In this document: piece by piece, positions 44,208 to 55,714 of the stretch
Layout of the letters: each line of letters begins with the position of its first letter
Position numbering within the stretch: position 1 is the stretch's first letter
From: Hydnum rufescens UP504
Lineage: Eukaryota; Basidiomycota; Agaricomycetes; Cantharellales; Hydnaceae
Reading direction: 5' to 3'
NCBI GenBank assembly: GCA_014904985.1
Contig: MU129012.1
Coordinates: forward strand, 144,738 to 208,737
Length of the DNA: 64,000 nucleotides
The notes under the pieces: generated by a model
What the model was told of the DNA's origin: nothing
The model's input: only the letters and a program-made list of their open reading frames with translations
Databases searched by the model: none
Translations under genes and position numbers: made by a program

Positions 44208-46323
44208 ATGAAGCCCCCACCTCCCGCCTCTAACCTCTTCCCTCAGAGGACCTCAGCCATCTACGCCTGTATCTTCTGCCTCTCCTGTCTTGTCCTCTTC
44301 AACATCGCAATTTTTTTGCTTCAAGCCACCCATTTCTTCGAGAAGCATCTCTTCGACATACGGAAGATTAGTGCTGTCTCTCAGATAGCCTCGGTTACCA
44401 CGCAGGCATCCACCGTTATCATCCTCATCATACTATCCTACGTGATGCAACGCCTGGCTTCCGATACCATTATTCGGCGAAGTAAGTGCAGTCTTTTGAT
44501 GATTCCTTTGCGAAAGATTCAGTCCAACCCCGAATAAGGCCAATCGCTTGCAGCACTGCATGAGAATTTGGCGGCTTGGCGTGGGCTGAGTTCCTCTATA
44601 CTTGGGCTGTGGAGAAGCCGGGATCTTGACGTCCGCACTCGGTTCCACATTCTTCTGCCTTTGGCATTTTTCTGCGCCATGTCGGTTCTGCACATTGTCA
44701 CACCAGCAGTCATCACCATTGGAACCTTCAATTCCCCTCTAAACTTCTCACTGGAAGTCTCCACAGCGCTTAACATCAGCAGTGACATGTGGTCTGGGCT
44801 ATATGACACTTATGATGACCCCTTCAGGGTTGTATCTTATATGTGGCCTCAACTTGGTACCAACACCACCCTTGGGCTACCACCAGGTGTCAATGGATCG
44901 TATGTACTGTTGATCCCATAAACATGTGCTGACTAATTGGCTCAGCCAAATATTCCAGTGTGGTATTCAGCATTCTCCCCAGCCCTCCCTCACCCATTAG
45001 GGCTCAGGATACTGTCTTTCGGGACCTGTATGCCCGGGATCTCTCTGTCAGATGTGGTATCTTTCCTCAGGTATCACGCAACTCATTCAATGTTTCCTAT
45101 TCAGAGGGTATGCACTCTTAATATTGATCAATCTGCTCATTCAGTCTCTGATGCATGAATTTAGGACTCAATGAATTTCAGAATGACAGTACTCTCACTT
45201 TCACCCTAACAGCCAGTTTGGAACCAACTCCTGGGAATATAGGATGGCTCTTTTCTGAGCTTATTATCCCTATGAGTAGTGGTTTTTTTGCACTTGGAGG
45301 AAACAAGCAGTCAATGAGTGCCCATCCTGTATTCTGGTGTCTGTTATCTGACTTATATGAGAAGCCTGTTTCTCACTCTTCTTTCCCATTCTAGTTAATG
45401 ACATTCTCTGGAATCCAAATTTCAACTTCACAAGAAATACTTCAGTCCTGCCTTTTGCATATATATCAACACAAAATGACAGTCTCAAGCTCAATCCTTT
45501 AGTCAATTTTGCACCTCCACTGGAATATGTCCTCCAAACCCAGAGTCGGAGCTTTGTAAATAATGATACCACAAGTAAGTTGCCCTGGGAAAGGGATGTA
45601 CTCTTTCTCACTTTTGTCAATTCAGATGCATTTCATGAAGATGTGCATGTGACATTCTATATGTGGCCCATTGGGTGTGCAATGTTCTCTCAGAACATCA
45701 CTGCTGAAGTGCGGGGTGACAATGTTCTGCTGTGGAAGAGCTCACCACCTCCACCTTCACCAACTCCCAATCCAACACCATTTATTCATTTAGAAACACC
45801 TGATGACCCCTGGGAGGCTCACTGGGCTGAATTTATTTACCCTCTCCTCAGTGACCAGTTCTTGTCACCTGGGCAATTGTTTGCACCCATTCAACTTCAG
45901 TTCCTTTCTGGACTCAATAGCACCAATGACAGCCTGGCCCTTCTTGGTGAACGGCTTACAACAGCATCATCCTTGTCCTGTGCTATGCTTCTCCAGTTTT
46001 GGCGCATCCCCTTCACTGCAGTCCCCCCTAGAGCCCAATGGACTCCTGTCTTTGCTCCAGCCCAGGCCTCAGGATCCTTTGTCACAGCTCTTCTAGTTGT
46101 GCAGACTCTGCCCCTCATAATTGGACTCCTTATGTGTTCTATTCTCATATCTGTGTTCATTGTAGCTGCAAGATGGTCTAAATCCTCTGATAATTCCATC
46201 CAAGATGGTCAAGTGCTCAACCTAATATCCCTGTTCCATCACTTGTCTCTTCCTATCCCAGTTGTCATGAATGGCAATAAAAAGCTCCAAAGACTTCATG
46301 CAGTGGATACTCAGGTGGTGTAA
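44208..46323 (+). CDS. Membrane glycoprotein with large extracellular domain, copy 1
   Basis: Start chosen at MKPPPPASN (44,208). An upstream in-frame ATG at 44,124 is possible. Exon 1 has two membrane segments (CIFCLSCLVLFNIAIFLL and STVIILIILSYVM). Exon 2, from about 44,541, has a third (ILLPLAFFCAMSVLHIVTPA). Several exons follow with many N-x-S/T sites, joined by GT-AG introns (for example at 45,111-45,165, 45,345-45,394 and 45,575-45,625). The last exon carries a C-terminal membrane segment (FVTALLVVQTLPLIIGLLMC) and a cytoplasmic tail ending HAVDTQVV. The tandem neighbour at 46,540 has the same plan. No catalytic motif; possibly a cell-surface or sensory protein. From about 44,650 it is CpG-poor yet open. 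Confidence 0.65.
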
Positions 46324-46539
46324 GATCATTTATAATGACATCATGTCATAGATCCCTGTTGACTATGTATTTGTAGATATGAGGGTGACACCCTTAATAT
46401 TGATCCCACACACCAGAGACAATGCACTCCCTCCTCAGCAACTCATCTCATCCCATTAGTAAGCTTGTTATGTATCTTGGGTCTTTGAGATCATCTTGAA
46501 TGCCATATCTAGGATACTGCTGATTCTTGGCATGAACAT

Positions 46540-48777
46540 TTGTCAAACATGGAATCCATCTGGGGTTCATCATCAGCTGGACTGGATCAACTGTCCCAAA
46601 GTGGTCAATCTCCCCCCAAAATGCCTTGGCTCTCCACTGGTCTCCGGCCATATCTCATCATATACATAATGGTGGCTATGTTTCTTGCCTCATTCTATTT
46701 GATCCTAATCATACTGTGGTCTACTCATGTGTTTGACCACAGCTTGTTTGGCATCAAAAGATTAGGTTGGATGAACCAGTTGGTGTCAGTCCTGAGTCAA
46801 GCATGGGCAGTGGGCACCATCTCCTTGATTACCTTTACAGTGCAGAAAATTGCATCAGACCTGGCAATTCAGCAACGTTTGCCTAAATTTTTTCTTGTGT
46901 GTATCTGGGTGTGCTGACTTATCTAATTTGAATGCTTAGGTCAAACTGTTGCATCCCTCCATGATACTTGGGTAGTTGGCATGGCATAATTTATGCAGTG
47001 GTGGCTCTCTTCCGAAACCAAGATCATCTCCAAACACGACTTCAACTTGTCCTGGCATTTGTGTTCTTTTCCAGCATTTCATTCCTTCACATTTCAACAC
47101 CCTCAGTCATCATGGTTGATGTGGTCAATGCAACAGTCCCATTTAATTCTTCAGTCATGAAAATGCCTGGGAATTTGGCACACATTAGCCCATCAGCTGA
47201 GGCCCAAAATGATTTGACTCCTGCAATAGGATCAATTCCATTCTTGTGGGATCAGAGGAATTTCAGCATAGGTCTTCCTGGGGGCTATAATGGATCGTAA
47301 GTCCACTAAGAGCATCAAGCAATCATGGCTCTGGTTAACCAATTCACCCACTTTGTTGGTTTTGTTGCTAGGACTTTGTTCAGCACATTAAAAAGGCCAA
47401 CACAAGGAAATGTTCTCTTTGAGGACCCATATGCTCAGAGGACAGTGGTTCAATGTGGATCAGTTGCAAATTCCCCACTCAATGTACTCAATATCACATA
47501 TGATGCCGGTATTTTGATTTTGAATTTCTCACATTCTCAATGACTAACACACTGCTCAGGGCCCAAACCGGATCCCTCTTCACAGGCACATTGGAATATG
47601 CTTACATTTGACCTTCACCTGGTGTTCCCACTATCTCATGTCACCACTGTGATGTTTACATCATCAACTTCAAGATCTATTTCAGGTCGTGTTTCTGGTG
47701 ATTTTGGTGGACAAAAGGAATCTATGGATGCACCACCTAATCAACGGAGTAAGCTTGTCCAATGAATACTCAGCCAATTTTGCAACTAACAATTTTAAAG
47801 TGAATGATCTCTTATTATATCTTCCGCTGAATCAATCCGATGCAGATCCCCAATCATATAACATGGGTGCAATTGCCCTTGCCTATATCTCCCTTCACCC
47901 AGATTCATTTCAGTTCAACTCTCTCGGTGGAGACATTCCATTTGCAGTTAGCACTGAGCAATTCCAAGTCTGGAGTTGGGTCGGGAACTCTACTTCAGGC
48001 GAGTTGACCAGTGTCCCGCATGTACAAAATCATACTCAATAACCCAGGATACTGATACTGGCAGGGCCAATAAAACGGGAGTCACTGAACGTTACATTCT
48101 ATATTTGGCCCATTCATTGCTCTCTCTCTGTCCACAATGTGACAGCTTGGGTCCGCTCTGACGGTGACACCCGACTCGAAAGGACAAATTTCAATATGAC
48201 GATGACAAATTCAACAACGGCCCTCATTAAATCAGTGGTACCATCCAACCCAATGGAGACTTCGTGGTCGTACATCATGGATCTACTGTTCGTTGCGCAA
48301 TTTGAAGGAGGGAGTGGTGACATGATTATTGGGGGAACACCTACATGGTTTGAACAGAGTCTCAATCAGACCTGGTCCTTGACATCACTAGAAGATTGGC
48401 TCAGCAGCTTTGCAGCCTTATATTACTCCTTCCTGGTCCAGCACTGGCGAGCTAACGGTAACCTCACCGGCTCACAATGGTGGAGCGAGGCAACAGGGCC
48501 CGTTGTGGGGACTCAACTAGTGCTCTTCGGCCGACTGGATCTCAATCCCTCCCAATTGATTCTTGGTTGCATCTGTGTTATCGCAATGATAATTGCTTCG
48601 GCGATCTCGATGCTCGGTGTTCGAATTCAACAAGAGCCTGTGAGGGATGGCAGCGTAATGGACATGATCTCCCTTCTCCGGGGATCATCCCTCCCTGGAA
48701 TCATCGCTGGGGATGGTGATGAAGATTTGGGAAGAGATGGTCGGCGGCATCGCGCTGAACGTACAATGGTCATGTGA
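46540..48777 (+). CDS. Membrane glycoprotein with large extracellular domain, copy 2
   Basis: Tandem paralogue of the preceding gene. Exon 1 starts MESIWGSSSAGLDQL and has membrane segments YLIIYIMVAMFLASFYLILI and WAVGTISLITFTVQKI. The next exon has LVLAFVFFSSISFLHISTP and ends IGLPGGYNGS, like GLPPGVNGS in copy 1. Extracellular exons are glycosylation-rich. The last exon includes FYIWPIHCSLSVHNVTAWV, a C-terminal membrane segment (LILGCICVIAMIIASAISML) and an acidic/basic tail ending RAERTMVM. Donor and acceptor positions parallel copy 1. The 5' two thirds are CpG-poor and the 3' third (from about 47,900) CpG-rich. Function unknown. Confidence 0.6.
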
Positions 48778-48809
48778 GGACTTGATATCACGGCCATCTC
48801 AAAGCTCTG

Positions 48810-49640
48810 AATATTCCCTGCTCAGGTACAAAAATTCGACTCTCGATGTCCCAGAGCGGTTGGAAGATGCACATGTCCTTTTCGATTCTGAGGCCCACGA
48901 GATGACAGGTCGATTGATTTCCCAATGTTTCATAACACGTCCGAGTAACTGATATTACTTGGTATTCCGCCGTAGGCTTGAAAAGTTCGCAGCAGACGAT
49001 AACACCCCCAGAACAACTTGAAGAGAATCTCTTTATCAATTCTGGGGACCACGAGACCACAGGTCAATTGATTGCTCAATCTTTCATCCCATATTCGCCT
49101 GACTTGCTGCTGTTGCTTCGGTATTCAGCCGTAGACTTGCAAAATTTGATGCGGACAACAACATTGCTGGAGCAGCCAGAGGATGAGGGTCTCCCTATGA
49201 ATTCCAAGGACAGCGGGGCTACAGGTGGATTGAGTCCTAATTTTCCATACGGTGTTCGCCGGCATCGCTGATATTGTCTTGGTATTCTGCCGTAGCCTTG
49301 AAACATTCGCTGCTGACGATAACACCCCCAGAGCGCCTTGAAGAAAATCTCATCGATTCTGGAGACCACGAGATTATAGGTCAATTGATTTCCCAATCTT
49401 CCATCTTATATTGGCCTGACTCGCTGATGTTGCTTCGGTATTCAGCAGTAGACTTGCAAAATTCGATGAAGACCATAGCATTGCCAGAGTTGCCAGAAGA
49501 TGAGGATCTTCCTATCAATTCCGAGGAACGCGGGACGACAGGTGAATTGGGTCCTAACTTTCTATACCATGTCCACACGACTCACTGATGTCGTTTCGGT
49601 ATTCCGCGTAGGCTTGAAACGTTCGCCGCGGACGATAACA
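48810..49640 (+). repeat. 159-bp tandem repeats downstream of the membrane gene
   Basis: GTATTC.GC(C)GTAG recurs at about 48,963, 49,122, 49,282, 49,439 and 49,600, a period of 157-161 bp. Two subtypes alternate: CTTGAAA.(A/G)TTCGC..C.GACGATAACACC and ACTTGCAAAATT.GATG.GGAC. This gives a 318-bp higher-order unit. Translations contain YSAVDLQN and PEDE(G/D)LP.NS repeats, so the unit may derive from a 3' exon preceded by an acceptor (GTAG). Frames are interrupted. Confidence 0.7.
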
Positions 49641-49649
49641 CGAACTTCT

Positions 49650-50204
49650 TCAGGCAAGAGCATGCCCGCCGGATAGAAGTCACGTCCCCGGGAGGGTATG
49701 TTACGATCACATCGTTCGTTTGTCCTTTTGAAAAGAGACCGAGACCCTCAGTATCCGTTCCGAAAAATATGTCTTATCTATCCTTCGCGCCCGAATGTCT
49801 ATTACGATTCTTACGACTCCCGACTTCATTGGGTTTCAACTTCGTTCATATCATCTGTCTGTTTTCTGCGATTTTCACTACCGTTTCGTGCCTTTCTCGT
49901 TGTCTGACGTTCTCGTACTACGCAAATACACGATGTACCATCTATCCCTGTGATCATTTTTCTTCTTCGGGTCGTTGCCTTCTTCGGGTTCGTTTTGGGT
50001 GCCAATTTCAACAATCGCCTGTGCTCTACATTGGTACTTAGCTGCGTGTCAATGCTAGGATGATGTATACAGAGCCGGTGGTGACATATCGCATTAGAGG
50101 ATCGCGGGAATGTTCTCGGCAATACCGCGAGCCTTGCGATTAAGCTTTGTGGCGAATGACAAGCATCGGATGAGGTTAGCGATCGTGATGGTGCCAGATG
50201 TATC
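49650..50204. other. No recognisable gene
   Basis: CpG-rich unique sequence with overlapping short open frames on both strands, none of them protein-like. It ends where the segmental duplication starts (TCTCGGTAATC.ATGAGACTAG). Confidence 0.4.
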
Positions 50205-50416
50205 TCGGTAATCGATGAGACTAGAAACATGATAAGTTAAGCTCTATTTGTGCGTACTTCACGAATTGCATGCTAAGAGTGGTGTACTAGACCAAGTAAC
50301 AGAGTAAAATACAGAGCAAAATTTACAGAGTCATGAAGGCATTGGATAAGCTGTACAATATGGGTAGCATGGAGACAGATGGCTGCTGTTGATGGTGTGG
50401 CAAAAGAAGAAATAAA

Positions 50417-51531
50417 CGAGTATACAGTCGATGAGTCCCACTCGGCAATGTGGGCCTCGTTGCTGTTGACGACCGTTACGGAGGACTCAACGCCGGGACG
50501 AAGGCGCCGGGAGAGATACGGAAGGCGCCAGGCGTCTGCGGAAAGTATTTTGATTATATCTCATTGAATATTGAATATTTTCCCTCCTTGTAAAATCAAA
50601 CGGGTTTTAGTTCATCATCTGCACCCTCTGGTGTTCTCAGAGAGCCGGAAATTGAATGTATGGGTGTTAAATCCCCACAGTTGTGGGTATTTTAGATTTC
50701 TCAGGCGAACCACTGAGACTCACAGAATAAATTTAGCATATTATTGCGTCTCTACACAATGTCTACCCTCTTGAAAAGAAATCAGCACAATATTCGAATA
50801 TTTAGACATTGAGTGGGGCGGCTACTGTATTTTGAATTTTGCGAGCGAACCACGGCGAACTAAGTGATAAGAATATTATAATATCAGAGTCTCTATTCCC
50901 CTCTGCTTCTTCGAGCAGAAATTGGAGCGATTGAAGAACATTTGACCCCAGTAAGTGAGTTTTACACTGTCCACCTTATTACTTACTAAGTGGTACTGTG
51001 AGGAATCATATGTTCTTCAATCGCTCAAATTTTTGCTCGAAGAGGCAGAGGGGACTAGAGACTCTAATACTATAATATTTTTGTTACTTAGTTCGCCGTG
51101 GTTCACTCGCAAAATTCAAAATACAGTAGCCCCACTCAATGTCTAAATATTCGAATATTGTGCTGATTTCTTTTTAAGAGGGTAGATATTGTGTAGAGAC
51201 CCACTAATATGTTAAATTTATTCTGTGAGTCTCGGTGGTTCACCCTGGAAATCTAAAATACCCCCAACTGTGGGGATTTAACATCTAAATATTCAATTTC
51301 TGACTCTCTGAGGACACTAGAGGGTGTCGATGATGAACTGGGACTCGTTTGATTTTACAGCGAGAGAAAATATTCAATATTCAATGAGATATTATCAAAA
51401 TACTTTCCGCAAAACGCCCGACGCTTTCCGTATCTCTCCCAGTCTCTTCGTCCCGGCGTTGAGTCCTCCGTAACGGTCGTCAACGGTAACGAGGTCCGCA
51501 TTGCCGAGTGGGACTCATCGACTGTATCTCG
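50417..51531. mobile_element. Foldback miniature element, 1,115 bp, with empty site in copy A
   Basis: Arms are inverted repeats over nearly the whole length, centred near 50,970. The ends read CGAG(T)ATACAGTCGATGAG and its inverse CTCATCGACTGTATCTCG. AAATAAA flanks both sides (50,410-50,416 and 51,532-51,538). Copy A reads AAGAAATAAAGTGCAGGAG at the same place (near 37,138), the unoccupied site. No coding capacity. A CpG-depleted relative of one arm lies at 63,265-63,425. Confidence 0.88.
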
Positions 51532-51978
51532 AAATAAATCGCTAGAGTCGAGCCCTGATCTGAGATCTTCTTTCGTCCTCGCGTGGACCCGTTAACAGAC
51601 TAGGCTCACTTTCCCTGAGCTCACTAAGCGAGGATGAAATTTAGTATTGAATTACTAGATCGAATGAAGCAAAGGAAAATGGCACTGTCAGAGTACAGTA
51701 AATGATCCGATCCACGAGTTGCGAAATATTCTTTTAAACGAAGGCAAGGGACTGGAATTGAAGAATAAAAGGGATCAAAGCAGGCTCTATATAGTATAAA
51801 TCATGCCCTATACAATACAAGAGGTGGGGGGGCGAAAGATGTGCTCGGATGGTGCCGCTTTCACTACATAAGACCCGTAACTACGGATCCCGGCCTTGAT
51901 CCTGGCTGTAGACTGGGAGATGGCGGCGATCTCGGCATCGGCTGTGGACCCATTCCGCTGACCCATTCCGCTGGCAGT

Positions 51979-52879
51979 TCAGATGACAGTCCCGGTGCCC
52001 AAGATCGCACCAGCTGCTACAGAGCCTAGCGCAATGGTGATTGGAGCAGGGAGCCATGGCGCGGAGGTGCCAAACCTTGCAGCACTGTTAGACCCAACGG
52101 TATTTGTGCTGCAAGAATGTTAATTAAATCCGTCAACTCAACACTAGAAACTCAACGCAGATCCACGTACGGGAGGGAGGTTGCTGCTGTATAAACACTG
52201 GCTTCCACTGAAGTGACGACCCTGGCACCGGATACCGCGAGGGTCGCAAGGTGCCCCGCCTGATCAGACACCACAGTAAACTCGTGACCACCAAGTCCTA
52301 CAGCAAACGGCGAGAGGTGAGATCACCCAACAAGTAGAACAAACTCAATGAACGCACTCGTTATATCAGTGAATACTTTTCTGCGATAGATCCGCCGGCC
52401 GCTGTCGCCACCGTGAAAACAGATCCCGCGACATTCGTGACTACTCCACCAGCGCCTATCACAAATATAGAACGGAACTCGGGCAAGTTCACATGTGCGT
52501 CGGTCCGGTACCACCTACCTGTCGCCAGCGTGAATGCATCGCGGCCGGCTTCAGTAATGACGGTGAACACTTGTCCTCCGACGGAAGTGACGTCCGTAAA
52601 GATGCTAGCAGCATCACTGATGATGCTTCCGGCTGTGGTTGGCTGCATGAGCTTAATGGCGTGTAAAAGGTAATAGGCCACATACCCAAGGATGTCAGTC
52701 CACTGAGTAGGGTGGTTACTACAATGAATAATATTGGCTATGGCCCTACGTGGACAGTCAAGCGATACATACATTGACGTTTTTCCTCTGGTAAGGGAGG
52801 GCATGGGATTTGGTGCAGCCGAGACACCAACGAAAGCACCGAGCGAGGCCACAGCACAAAGAAGATGTTGGGTGTGCAT
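51979..52879 (-). CDS. Secreted glycine/FTV-rich protein, copy B
   Basis: Starts MHTQHLLCAVASLGAFVGVS, a signal peptide, followed by AAPNPMPSL. The body consists of loose repeats of the form S(V/A)(G/A)G.(V/E)FTV.(T/S).AG (near residues 70-190): SVGGQVFTVITEAG, VAGSVFTVATAAG, GGHEFTVVSDQAG. The C-terminus (NTVGSNSAARFGTSAPW then LPAPITIALGSVAAGAILGT) is hydrophobic and ends at 51,979, compatible with a GPI signal. Several exon junctions are likely, with GT-AG sites near 52,690-52,760, 52,455-52,520, 52,310-52,390 and 52,075-52,170. Their exact use is unresolved because parts of the introns are also open. Family unknown; probably a surface or secreted protein. Confidence 0.6.
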
Positions 52880-53341
52880 GCATATATGATCAACAAGAGG
52901 TCTAGATGAATATGGGAGAAATGGGTATGAAAGTGGAAGGGCCGAAGGCATGGGGATTAGAACAAACTAGTTCATAACTTGCTCCAAGGGAGAAATGGAG
53001 GCTGTGCCGCCTCGGCAAATGGAACCGCACAGCCTCGTGAGGAATGACATCCGCAGTGTGTGATGGCTGCGGAGCGGAGCAGCGAGGCACTGTAAAATAT
53101 TAAAGTCAAGGAGCAGTCGGCATGTCGGAATGACGTGGGTGGGGGGAATTAATCATGTATTTAGCCTCCTACGTCAGGTTGCGTCTACGGGAGTCAACTC
53201 CCTCCCCATCTGCGTTCTAACCACTATCCACTATGAAGCCCTTAAAGTCAACCTAAAGCTCAAATTACAACAAAAACGTCTACAACGGACCACAATCTCC
53301 ATATTCCCGTATGAGGAACCCACATTTGCGAGTATGCATGG

Positions 53342-53795
53342 CTACCAATCAATTTCATCGAGGAAGAATTTTGCAATCAGGTTCTCGTAGTAAGACTTCA
53401 ACTCTGCCACGCGCACACGTTCGTTGGACTTCGAGTAGAGATCGTATGGGTTGAAGGCACGGACTGCTTCCAGGTGCTTGTAGTCGCACGAGTCCATAAG
53501 ATGCACGCATGCTCCTTCCCGATGCCATCTAGCAAGCCATCCATTCATCAATGTGAGCTCCAGGAATAGCGGGAGACGTACGGACAAAAGCTATGGTAGC
53601 GAATCATGGCCAGGCCTTCCTCGGGTAGAGGGCCCTGTCCCCTGAATGCATGGTACAGATACTATTTGGGGCTGCGTTGATTGTATTTGAATGGCCAAAG
53701 CGGACGAACAAACCTTGCCATGACCCCAGCTGAACATCACATCATCAAGCCCACACCCTCAAGCCCACACCCAGCCTTGTTGGAAGTAAATGTGG
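53342..53795 (-). pseudogene. Inositol oxygenase 3' fragment, copy B
   Basis: Encodes WHREGACVHLMDSCDYKHLE...VRAFNPYDLYSK and ends DEIDW at 53,342, as in copy A with a few substitutions. Upstream sequence is deleted beyond about 53,795, so only the C-terminal domain remains. Confidence 0.7.
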
Positions 53796-53869
53796 AGGAC
53801 GAGGGCCCGCGTACTCGGGGACGGGCCGTCAGCTCAGTAGGCGAAGGGGGCTTTGAACGATATCTAGGC

Positions 53870-54126
53870 TACAAAAGAGAAAAAAGGAAGACGTACGATC
53901 CTTTCCCTGCGGATTTGTAGAGGTGCACTTCACGATGTACGATATGCGCGTACAGGGCAATTCTTGCAGAGAGCAGAGCGATAGATGGAGCCTCCCCGGG
54001 ACGAAGACTAACAGCTGAAGTAGGAGAGTGGTGGTACCAGCTGGGCCGCGACGATTTTGATCGGGACTTGCTCGAATGTAGAGGTGGATGAGGGAGTGTG
54101 GGAGGAAAAAGAGTGTTTTTACTCAT
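53870..54126 (-). pseudogene. First-exon fragment of the coiled-coil gene, copy B
   Basis: From 54,126: MSKNTLFPPTLPHPPLHSSK, then RSKSSRPSWYHHSPTSAVSL and RIALYAHIVHREVHLYKSAG, ending at a GTACGT donor. All downstream exons present in copy A are deleted. The 5' end is 31 bp longer than in copy A and gives a continuous frame, which may show the ancestral start. Confidence 0.55.
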
Positions 54127-54659
54127 ACTACGCGGCGCGCCGCCAGTGCCTTAAAAATGAGGGACAGGGTGATATCACAAGGATATCAGTAGTGTTGCCA
54201 AAGACTCGGCTTGAGTCGGCTTGAGTCCGAGCCAAGTCCGGTTTGAGCCGAGTCAAGTCCGGTTTGAGCCGAGTCGAGCCAAGTCGTTTGCTTACTAAGC
54301 AAAAGACTCGACTCGACTTCCAGCGACTTGGCTTGAGCTTGAAGTCGACTCAAGCCAAGACTCGGTATTATGTATGTATGTATCTATAACAGAATGGACT
54401 TAGGTCGAGGATTACCTCATCTTTGGAGTTTCAATTTTGCTTAGCTCATCTGCGGAGTTTGAACTGGGCAGTGAGCCGGCACATCCCATGTGATGAGAGC
54501 TGAGGTGCCAAAAACAAATGCCCTCACTCAGGTTTGAACATGGGACCTTTCAATGCCATTACAGCAGGAATCCACCTTAAGCAATAAGACCAAGGAGACT
54601 ACATATTTACCTGGGAATTAGAATCTTATGTACTGGCACTTCTAAGTGGTACAGAGTGT

Positions 54660-55062
54660 AATCATTCCACTTGCCCGGGGGGGTTGTTAAATGTGGGGGA
54701 GGGATTATTACCTTCAGAGGGGGGGGTCTAATTGCAAGGGGGGGTTTGTTAGGGGAGGTTGGTACTCCAGAGGGGGGTATTACCAGCAGGGGGGGTATTA
54801 CCAGCAAGGGGGGTGTTACCAGCAAGGGGGGAGGTGGGCAAGGGAGGGGGTGCCACCAATAAGGGGGGGGTGGGGGTATTACCAGCAAGGGAAGGGGGTG
54901 TTACCAATAAGGGGGGGGTGTTACCAGCAAGGGGGGAGGTGTTACCAATAGGGTGGGGGGGGGGTATTACCAGCAAGGGAGGGGGTGTTACCAGCAAGGG
55001 AGGGGGTGTTACCAATAAGGGGGGGTGGGGGTAATACCAGAAAGGGAAGGGGGGTGTTACCA
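54660..55062. repeat. G-rich minisatellite, left part
   Basis: Variable units of about 20-25 bp: GGGGGGTATTACCAGCAAGG and GGGGTGTTACCAATAAGGG. Long G runs on the plus strand could form G-quadruplexes. The Pro/Leu/Val-rich frame on the minus strand is a by-product. Confidence 0.9.
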
Positions 55063-55714
55063 TAGGCTATTGCATGGGGTCCCCGTGGGGGAATTTAGGA
55101 CCTCCCACCCTGCGGGGTTGAAACCCGCCCCCGTGACTCACAGGTGTAAAGCCACGGGATACAAGACGGGGTTGAAAAACCCGGGGGGACCCCGCAGGAA
55201 CCCCGCAGGACAATGATCACAGTATTGATACCAGAGAATGACTGTAATTTGCTTGGGTGTGGTCCTCAAGTTCCTTGTGCAATGTAGCAAGAGGGAGTGG
55301 CTGGAGGGAGAGGAGAGGATTGTGAGAGGGAATTACTTAGAAGGATCAGGTCCTTGAATGAGATTGGCTGCTGACTCTCCACAGAGCCAGTGATTCAAAA
55401 CTAATGACACTAAGTACTTAGGTGGGAAGGGGCCAAAGGGCTCATACATTGGGACAGTCAGGGTGTTCATCTTCCACTAATCTCACCATCCACATCTTCA
55501 TCCTCAACCATAATCCAAAGATTCCAGGCACATGAATGTCTTGATCCTTTCGAAAGTTGGGTGATCATCAGATTAATACACAGTAAAGACCTTGTGATGG
55601 GTTGAACATGGGCTTGAAGACTTCAGGGCAGATGTCACTATTTACAGAGTTGTGGGATAATGGATACATGGAGTTCGAACTGATTGGATAGCGTGGAAAC
55701 ATGGAGGGGCTGAT

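Larger units (their letters stand above)
50205..54189. repeat. Segmental duplication, copy B
   Basis: Same gene order as copy A. Differences: a 1.1 kb foldback inserted at 50,417, two internal deletions (near 53,795 and 53,816) that removed the 5' half of the inositol oxygenase region and most of the coiled-coil gene, and a hAT element inserted at 54,190. The copy resumes at 62,502. Confidence 0.9.

Noticed and set aside
54749..55063. Proline/leucine/valine-rich open frames over the G-rich minisatellites (also 60,198-60,638)
   Set aside because: Pure by-products of the repeat unit; no start context, no unique sequence.
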